From: Haloarchaeobius sp. HME9146
Lineage (GTDB): Archaea > Halobacteriota > Halobacteria > Halobacteriales > Natrialbaceae
Length of the DNA: 64,000 nucleotides
Direction: 5' to 3'
NCBI RefSeq assembly: GCF_025399835.1
Contig: NZ_JAODVR010000001.1
Location: 2,356,001 to 2,420,000 of the forward strand
A program made the position numbers and the translations under genes. Positions 58,935 to 64,000 of this stretch are shown one piece after another. The notes under the pieces were generated by a model. The model ran no database searches, was not told the DNA's origin, and worked only from the letters and a program-made list of their open reading frames with translations. Numbering within the stretch: position 1 is the first letter of the stretch; every line of letters begins with the position of its first letter.

Positions 58935-59390
58935 ATGCGCCTCGACTTCGCACTTACCGCCGTCCGCCGGTCCGTCGCCACCTACGGGTTCCCGGTCCGC
59001 GTCGCCCTCGTCCTCGTGTTGGCGATGGTCGGTAACGCCATCCTGCTCGCCATCGCCCAGTCGCTGTCGGTCGCGCCCGGCTTCCAGCCCCTGGCGTACC
59101 CGCCGGTCCTGTTCCTGACCGCGGTCGGTGCCGCAGGGGCCGCCGTGGTCTACTGGGGGCTCACCCGACGCGTCGAGGACCCCGAGCGAACGTTCACCCG
59201 CATCGTCGTCGCCGTCCTCGCGCTGTCGTTCATCCCCGACTTCGCCCTGCTCGTCGAGGATCCCAACGCGACCCCTGCTGGCGTCGTCGTCCTGATGGCG
59301 ATGCACGTGGTCGTCGCGGTGGCCTGTGTGGCACTGTTCCCGGCCCAGCAGGTGGTGGCGGAGCCCGAGGCTGAGGCAGAAGCGCAGTAG
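58935..59390 (+). CDS. DUF6069-like membrane protein
   Basis: A 151-residue protein with four hydrophobic segments (VRVALVLVLAMVGNAILLAI, AYPPVLFLTAVGAAGAAVVY, IVVAVLALSFIPDFALLVED, GVVVLMAMHVVVAVACVALF). The layout resembles DUF6069 membrane proteins. ATG 58935 is preferred because the frame upstream is Arg/Pro-rich. Confidence 0.75.
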   Translation: MRLDFALTAVRRSVATYGFPVRVALVLVLAMVGNAILLAIAQSLSVAPGFQPLAYPPVLFLTAVGAAGAAVVYWGLTRRVEDPERTFTRIVVAVLALSFIPDFALLVEDPNATPAGVVVLMAMHVVVAVACVALFPAQQVVAEPEAEAEAQ

Positions 59391-59441
59391 GCGAGAAGAA
59401 CGAAAGAGGAACAGAACGGAATGAGGGCCGGTTCAGTCGGT

Positions 59442-59575
59442 CTGCGGTCTACTCTTGAAACTACGATGCGTAAGCGAATCGAGATTCAAGATTATCCCTG
59501 TGGTCTACTCTTGAAACTGCGGTTCACGAGGTGAACCGCGCTTCATAATCCTCCCTGCGGTCGGATTTTGAAACC
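59442..59575. repeat. three-copy degenerate repeat (57/56-bp period) at the 3' end of the DUF35 fusion gene
   Basis: CTG(C/T)GGTCTACTCTTGAAACT occurs at 59442 and 59499, and a diverged copy CTGCGGTCGGATTTTGAAACC at 59555 is the last coding part (FKIRPQGGL) of the gene. A perfect hairpin GCGGTTCAC-GAG-GTGAACCGC (59518-59538) separates copies two and three. Confidence 0.8.
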
Positions 59576-60970
59576 GTACCTCGTCACACCCTCCTGCGTG
59601 TAGATGCGCCGAATCACCGTCTCGACGGTATCCCCCACAGAGAGCGCGTCGGGAGCCGCGTCGGTCACCTGCGCAGGAGCACTCACCGACCCGTCCGTGG
59701 GCCCATCGAGTGCGACGACGGCGACCGCGAAGTCACCCGCTTTCCCCTGCTGCTCCGCGAACTCCGGTGGGGCACCGCCCTGCGAGATGGTCGTCAGGGC
59801 CTCGACTGTGCCTGTCCCGGACAGTTCGACCGGGTCGTAGTCGGTCCGGGTGTTGCAGGCGTTGCAGGCTCCCTCCGGCGGGAAGTTGAGCGCCCCGCAC
59901 TCGGGGCAGCGCCCGGCTTCGAGTCGGTAGCGTTGCGGGATGGAGCGCTTCCAGGTGGGCACCGAGACGTACGCACCGCCGCCCGAGGGCGGCCCCGACG
60001 TGACCTCGCCGCGCTGACGCAGGTACTCGGCGTAGCTGATGGGCTGGTCGCCGTCGAGCCGGAGCGAACTCGGTAGGCCGGACTCGCACTCGACGACGAA
60101 GGCGTCCGAGCCGGCACCGCTGCCGAAGCTGACGCCCAGAATCGTCTGCTGGTCGTCGGCCGCGAGCGCCTTCACGAGCCCGAGCGGGACGCTCGCAGCG
60201 CCGGTGTCGCCGAGGTCGTGGACCGTCGCACAGGCCGCGATGGTGTCGGTGTCGACGCCGAGGCCACCGGCGACCCGGTACGGGAGCCGGCCATCGGGTG
60301 ACTGGACGGCTGCAGCGTCCGGGTCGACCTGCCCGAGCTGGTCGGCCGCGCCGGTGACGACCTCGCGGAACGCCTTCCGGTCGTAGTTCGTCACGTCCAG
60401 CCCCTCGACGCGGTCGCTGCCGGTCTCTCGGAACCGGGTGCCCGGGTACGGCGTCGTGTACTCGGCGCGGTCGGTGACATGCGCCAGGCCCTCGTCGACC
60501 ACGACGAAGGCGGCCGCGCCTGCTCCGGCGGCGTGGTCGACCGCATCGTCGAGGTGCCCACGCGGGCAGTCCGCGACGACGACCAGCCCGATACCGTCGC
60601 CGAGGTCCGAATCGAGGGCGTCGAGGAGTGCCTGTGTGCCGGCGCGGGTGCTCCCGGAGTAGGAGCGCCTCGCCGCGGTCTCGGGGACGCCGAGCATCGC
60701 GCCCAGCCGGGCTGTCAGGTCCTCCTCGGCGAGCGGGGGCGTCGAACTCGCGAACGCGAGATAGGACACGGCTTCACCGTGGGTCCCGTCGGCGTGCAGG
60801 GCGTCGCGGGCGACCTCGGCGGCCATCGTCAGTGCGTCCTCGTCCGCGCCCGCGACGGCCTTCTCCTCGATGCCGCCAGCCTCGAAGCGACCCCACGCCT
60901 CGGCGAACTCGTCGGCCGTGATGCGGAAGCGAGGTGCGTAGCCCGCAACGGCACGGATTCCGTTCGTCAT
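59543..60970 (-). CDS. HMG-CoA-synthase-like/DUF35 (OB-fold) fusion protein
   Basis: A 475-residue protein. Residues about 1-330 have the thiolase-fold/HMG-CoA-synthase outline (MTNGIRAVAGYAPRFRITAD; SYLAFASSTPPLAEED; RRSYSGSTRAGTQALLDALD). Residues about 345-475 are a DUF35 zinc ribbon plus OB fold (CPECGALNFPPEGACNAC, then VEALTTISQGGAPPEF). At the places where archaeal HMG-CoA synthase keeps Glu, Cys and His, it appears to have Ser, Thr and Ser, so the synthase may be inactive. It overlaps the thiolase by 1 nt and is probably a scaffold partner for it. Confidence 0.8.
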   Translation of the reverse strand: MTNGIRAVAGYAPRFRITADEFAEAWGRFEAGGIEEKAVAGADEDALTMAAEVARDALHADGTHGEAVSYLAFASSTPPLAEEDLTARLGAMLGVPETAARRSYSGSTRAGTQALLDALDSDLGDGIGLVVVADCPRGHLDDAVDHAAGAGAAAFVVVDEGLAHVTDRAEYTTPYPGTRFRETGSDRVEGLDVTNYDRKAFREVVTGAADQLGQVDPDAAAVQSPDGRLPYRVAGGLGVDTDTIAACATVHDLGDTGAASVPLGLVKALAADDQQTILGVSFGSGAGSDAFVVECESGLPSSLRLDGDQPISYAEYLRQRGEVTSGPPSGGGAYVSVPTWKRSIPQRYRLEAGRCPECGALNFPPEGACNACNTRTDYDPVELSGTGTVEALTTISQGGAPPEFAEQQGKAGDFAVAVVALDGPTDGSVSAPAQVTDAAPDALSVGDTVETVIRRIYTQEGVTRYGFKIRPQGGL

Positions 60971-62172
60971 CACGCGCTCACCTCCTCGTCCGCGGCCGCG
61001 CCGTCTGGGCCTTCGCGCTCGAACAGGTGGACGACCGCGGCCCCACCGCTCCCACCGACGTTGTGGGTCAGGCCGCGGGTCGCACCCTCGACCTGCCGGT
61101 CCCCGGCGCGGTGGGTGAGCTGCTTGAACGCCTCGACGACCTGGCCAGCCCCGGTCGCACCGATGGGGTGACCCTTGGACTTGAGCCCGCCGGAGGTGTT
61201 CACGACCACGTCGCCACCGTAATCCGTCGCGCCTGAGGCGACCAGCTCCCCGGACTCCCCGGGTTCGCAGAAGCCGAGGTCCTCGTAGGCCATCAGCTCC
61301 GCGATGGCGAAGCAGTCGTGGACCTCCGCGAAATCCACGTCTTCCGGACCCATCCCGGCCATCTCGTAGGCCGTCTCGGCCGCCATCTTCGACGCCGGGA
61401 CGCTGGTGTAGGTGTCGCGCTGGAACAGCCCGACGCGGTCGGAGGCCGCGCCGACACCCGCGACCCGGACGCGCTCGTCCGTGAACTGGTCGACAACGTC
61501 CTCGCTGACGACGATGGCGCAGGCCGCCCCGTCGGTCGTCGGACAGCAGTGATACAGATTCAGCGGGTCCGCGATGGTCGGCGCGTTCATCGCATCTTCG
61601 AGGGAGCACTCGAAGCCGAGCTGGGCGTGCGGGTTCATCGCGCCGTGGCTGTGGTTCTTCACGGCGACGTGAGAGAGCTGTTCTTTCGTCGTCCCGTGTT
61701 CCGCCATGTGCGCACTGGCCATCTGTGCGTACACGCCCGCGAAGGTCGTTCCCGAGAGACGCTCCCACTCGGTCTCGCCCGAGACGCCAAGCCAGTACTT
61801 CGTGGCGTCGCCGGACATATCGGTCATTATCTCGACCCCGCTCGCCAGCACCACGTCGGCCATCCCGGACTTGACGGCCTGGACCGCCTGTCGGACCGCG
61901 TAGCCCGAGGCCCCGCAGGCGTTCTCGACCCGCGTCGTGGGCACGCCGTGGAGCCCGACGTGTTCGGTGACCGCCGGCCCGGCGAGGCCGAGCTGGCGGC
62001 CGCCGACGCCCAGTGTGCCGACGACCGCCTCGTCGAAGTCGTCCGCGTCGATACCGTGGTCGACGCTCTCGACCGCCGCCTCGAAGGCGGTCTCGAACAG
62101 CGACCGGTAGCTCTCGTCGGGGAACGAACCGTAGTCAGACTGGCCCGCCCCGACGACGTACGCGTCTCGCAT
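60970..62172 (-). CDS. thiolase family protein (acetyl-CoA acetyltransferase/SCP-x-like)
   Basis: A 400-residue thiolase. The nucleophilic Cys is in VENACGASGYAVRQAVQAVK; other active-site parts are EVHDCFAIAELMAYE and SGGLKSKGHPIGATGAGQVV. It condenses or cleaves acyl-CoAs. Its stop overlaps the start of the DUF35 fusion gene (TGATG), the same gene pairing used by archaeal thiolase/DUF35/HMG-CoA-synthase complexes. Confidence 0.92.
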   Translation of the reverse strand: MRDAYVVGAGQSDYGSFPDESYRSLFETAFEAAVESVDHGIDADDFDEAVVGTLGVGGRQLGLAGPAVTEHVGLHGVPTTRVENACGASGYAVRQAVQAVKSGMADVVLASGVEIMTDMSGDATKYWLGVSGETEWERLSGTTFAGVYAQMASAHMAEHGTTKEQLSHVAVKNHSHGAMNPHAQLGFECSLEDAMNAPTIADPLNLYHCCPTTDGAACAIVVSEDVVDQFTDERVRVAGVGAASDRVGLFQRDTYTSVPASKMAAETAYEMAGMGPEDVDFAEVHDCFAIAELMAYEDLGFCEPGESGELVASGATDYGGDVVVNTSGGLKSKGHPIGATGAGQVVEAFKQLTHRAGDRQVEGATRGLTHNVGGSGGAAVVHLFEREGPDGAAADEEVSA

Positions 62173-62264
62173 ACGGTGGCGTTCACCCGCCCCCGTAAAA
62201 TAGCCAACCCCGTCTACACGCGGGCCTGCTCACCCTCTGTGCCAACATGTGACCAGTACGTAGC

Positions 62265-62270
62265 TTTATA
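62265..62270 (+). promoter_or_regulatory. TATA element of the DUF5518 gene
   Basis: TTTATA is 15-21 bp before ATG 62286 and 24-30 bp before the in-frame ATG 62295. The usual leaderless spacing therefore favours 62295. Confidence 0.45.
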
Positions 62271-62285
62271 TTTCGAGAGGCAGAT

Positions 62286-62753
62286 ATGAACGATATGGCT
62301 CTCAATTTCGACGAGCGCAGTTCGGAGAACGGGTTCTGGATCAACGCGGCAATCGGTGGTGTTGCCGCCATCGTACTGTCGTTCGTTCCCTTCTCGCCGG
62401 TCCTTGGTGGTCTCATCTCCGGCTACCTCGAGAAGGACACCCGACGCAACGGGAACCTCAAGATCGGGGCCGCAGCCGGTGCCATCTCGCTCATCCCGAT
62501 GCTGTTCCTCGGCGTGTTCTTCGTCGGGTTCGGCTTCCTCGGTGCCCTCGGCGGTGCCGATGCCGCGATGGGCGTCGTGTTCATGCTGTTCATCGTCGCC
62601 ATCTTCGCCGTCATCGGTGCCGTCTACACCATCGGCCTCGGTGCCGCCGGCGGCTTCCTCGCGCACGTCCTCTGGGAGGACGACTTCGAGCGTGCTCGCG
62701 GCCGCGGTAGCCAGGGCGGCTACGACGACATGGCCTACGAGACCCAGCACTGA
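62286..62753 (+). CDS. DUF5518 membrane protein
   Basis: A 155-residue membrane protein with several hydrophobic helices (WINAAIGGVAAIVLSFVPFS, IGAAAGAISLIPMLFLGVFF, VFMLFIVAIFAVIGAVYTIG). The GLISGYLEKDTRRNGNLKIG loop is the recognisable DUF5518 signature. The true start may be Met at 62295, judging by the TATA spacing. Function unknown. Confidence 0.8.
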   Translation: MNDMALNFDERSSENGFWINAAIGGVAAIVLSFVPFSPVLGGLISGYLEKDTRRNGNLKIGAAAGAISLIPMLFLGVFFVGFGFLGALGGADAAMGVVFMLFIVAIFAVIGAVYTIGLGAAGGFLAHVLWEDDFERARGRGSQGGYDDMAYETQH

Positions 62754-62797
62754 ACTGGCGGCAGCGCACAGAACGCCCGCGTGTAGACGGGGTACCA

Positions 62798-62803
62798 TTT
62801 ATA
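62798..62803 (+). promoter_or_regulatory. TATA element of the MaoC gene
   Basis: TTTATA is about 28 bp before ATG 62829, fitting a leaderless transcript and rejecting the upstream start at 62814. Confidence 0.5.
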
Positions 62804-62828
62804 CGGGCACCGGGTGAACCAGTCGGTC

Positions 62829-63317
62829 ATGGTCTACAGTTACGAACCGCATTACTTCGAGGACATGGAAGAGGGAATGACGTTCCAGAGCGCCGGTCGG
62901 ACCGTCACAGAGTCCGACTTCGTCTTCCACTCGATGTTCGCCGACGACTGGACCGAACTCCACACCAACGCGGAGTACTCCGAGGACGGCCCCTTCGGCA
63001 AGCGCATCGGCCACGGCCCGATGACGTTCATCCTGACGACCGGGATGGTCCAGCGCTGTGGCTTCGTCGAGCGCACCGTCATCGCCTTCCTCGGCATGAA
63101 CTACATGGACGTCCCGAACCCGATGTTCATCGACGACACCATCCAGGCCGAGTTCGAGGTCACCGAGACCAAGGAGTTCGAGTCCCGCGACGACGCCGGC
63201 CTCGTCGTCATCGACGCCGAGACGACGAACCAGGACGGCGACATACTGCTCCAGGGCGACATGAAGTTCATGTTCAAGCGCCGGGACTTCTACGGCGACA
63301 AGCCCGGTCACCCCTGA
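62829..63317 (+). CDS. MaoC-like hydratase
   Basis: A 162-residue hot-dog-fold hydratase. The catalytic Asp/His motif region is visible in SDFVFHSMFADDWTELHTNA and RIGHGPMTFIL; EYSEDGPFGKRIGHGPM matches R-hydratases of the MaoC type. It hydrates enoyl-CoA or a related substrate. Near the fatty acid genes upstream, a role in acyl-CoA metabolism is likely. Confidence 0.88.
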   Translation: MVYSYEPHYFEDMEEGMTFQSAGRTVTESDFVFHSMFADDWTELHTNAEYSEDGPFGKRIGHGPMTFILTTGMVQRCGFVERTVIAFLGMNYMDVPNPMFIDDTIQAEFEVTETKEFESRDDAGLVVIDAETTNQDGDILLQGDMKFMFKRRDFYGDKPGHP

Positions 63318-63336
63318 ACAGGCCCGGTTTCGATTC

Positions 63337-63951
63337 TCATCTCTCACCCGACCGAGCAGCCGGTGCCGTCTCCTCCTGGACGACTGCCTGGGGCCGTGCG
63401 CCGAGTGCCAGCATGACCAGCGAGAGCCCGGTCACGGAGAGGGCGATTCCGAAGACGAGGCCGATGGCCCAGGGTTCGGTCGCCGGGAGGCCCAGCCACA
63501 GCAGGACCGCCGCGAGTATGGAGACACATCCGGCGAGGATGGGCCACTGCCAGTTCGGGTCGCCGCGGATGGCGAGGCCCAGGACGAATTGAGCCAGGCC
63601 GACGGCGAGGAACAGCCCGACGAGCAGGAGCCACAGCGAGAGGAACCTGATGGTCGGGTTCACGAGGACGAGGATACCGAGCCCGGTGAACAGGACCGCG
63701 ACGAGGCCCTGCCAGACGAACCCCCGCCAGTTCGTCGCCGAGAACGCGTGAGCTACCTGGAGGACGCCCCCGGCGACGAGGATGGTCCCCAGCAGGAGCG
63801 CGAGGGACACGGTGCTCACGTGGGGGAAGACGATGGCGACCAGCCCGAACAGGACGAGCAGGCTCCCGACGAGCCGCAGCGTCCCCCGGCTCTCGGCCAG
63901 CTCGGGGTGGCTGGTGTCCGTGGCGGGCTCGGTGGTCACGTCAGTCGACAT
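63337..63951 (-). CDS. HdeD/DUF308 membrane protein
   Basis: A 204-residue integral membrane protein with six hydrophobic segments (LVGSLLVLFGLVAIVFPHVS, ALLLGTILVAGGVLQVAHAF, IRFLSLWLLLVGLFLAVGLA, LAGCVSILAAVLLWLGLPAT). This is the two-fold repeat pattern of HdeD/DUF308 proteins. Function unknown in archaea. It ends 19 bp after the MaoC stop, on the opposite strand. Confidence 0.85.
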   Translation of the reverse strand: MSTDVTTEPATDTSHPELAESRGTLRLVGSLLVLFGLVAIVFPHVSTVSLALLLGTILVAGGVLQVAHAFSATNWRGFVWQGLVAVLFTGLGILVLVNPTIRFLSLWLLLVGLFLAVGLAQFVLGLAIRGDPNWQWPILAGCVSILAAVLLWLGLPATEPWAIGLVFGIALSVTGLSLVMLALGARPQAVVQEETAPAARSGER

Positions 63952-64000
63952 GGCGGGCTACCGGTGACACACGGGTCACTCAGACGCCACCCGGCTTCGC

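Noticed and set aside
59442-59575. Short CRISPR array
   Set aside because: Only three degenerate copies, the third being coding sequence of the adjacent gene; the period is 57 rather than about 66 bp and no cas genes are nearby.

Overview
The window is chromosomal DNA of a halophilic archaeon (class Halobacteria). The main signs are a high-GC background with acidic Asp/Glu-rich proteins, TATA elements about 26-30 bp before leaderless start codons, Tat-type lipoproteins with an LAGC-like box, an intron-bearing tRNA-Trp(CCA), and archaeal enzyme types (archaeal TyrRS, one-chain ADP-forming acetyl-CoA synthetase, DpsA). I cannot name the genus from the sequence.

Layout. 1-7.8 kb is housekeeping: the tail of a Cys-rich surface-type protein, an HD phosphohydrolase coupled to an amidohydrolase, UspA, BirA, TyrRS, a DoxX/flavin-reductase pair and an SRPBCC protein. 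7.9-11.8 kb is an ABC-2 export operon whose first permease is fused to a PrsW-like intramembrane protease domain. 11.8-15.4 kb holds a frameshifted VOC protein, a PKD membrane protein, an aldo/keto reductase, a macro-domain protein, and a small gene behind a DtxR-like palindrome next to dpsA. 15.6-23.4 kb holds a GapN-like aldehyde dehydrogenase, three tandem paralogous lipoproteins, a YbaK-type deacylase and a PQQ beta-propeller lipoprotein. 23.6-32.7 kb holds ADP-forming acetyl-CoA synthetase plus a Pta-N/DRTGG partner, a three-gene membrane/KaiC-like cassette, a CNNM/CBS transporter, an aminotransferase, a PRC-barrel protein and a TrkA-N/DHH protein.

32.9-38 kb starts at tRNA-Lys and contains a strikingly AT-rich island: a pentapeptide-repeat K+-channel fusion, a two-gene unknown operon whose second product may carry a degenerate PD-(D/E)XK nuclease-like core, and a truncated YgjP metallopeptidase. 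38-49.4 kb returns to core genes: lipoproteins, a winged-helix zinc protein, IMP dehydrogenase, DUF5794/DUF5795, tRNA-Trp, an orphan tungstate/molybdate-type binding protein and CysRS. 49.4-55.2 kb is a tandem set of three large pilin-like/beta-helix surface proteins. 55.3-63.3 kb is acyl-CoA metabolism (enoyl-CoA hydratase, 3-hydroxyacyl-CoA dehydrogenase, a thiolase coupled to an HMG-CoA-synthase-like/DUF35 fusion, a MaoC hydratase) with a PhoX-like protein and small membrane proteins.

The observations I rate highest: (1) both tRNA genes are followed by an about 170-nt element of identical architecture: a hairpin with the 13-mer CGAGCGAAGCGAG, an inverted copy of the tRNA T-arm, further hairpins, and a direct copy of the tRNA 3' end, all at matching distances; (2) the AT-rich two-gene unknown system; (3) an HMG-CoA-synthase-like/DUF35 fusion that appears to have lost all three catalytic residues while staying coupled to an intact thiolase; (4) the ABC-2/PrsW fusion; (5) a shared upstream motif in the pilin-like cluster.
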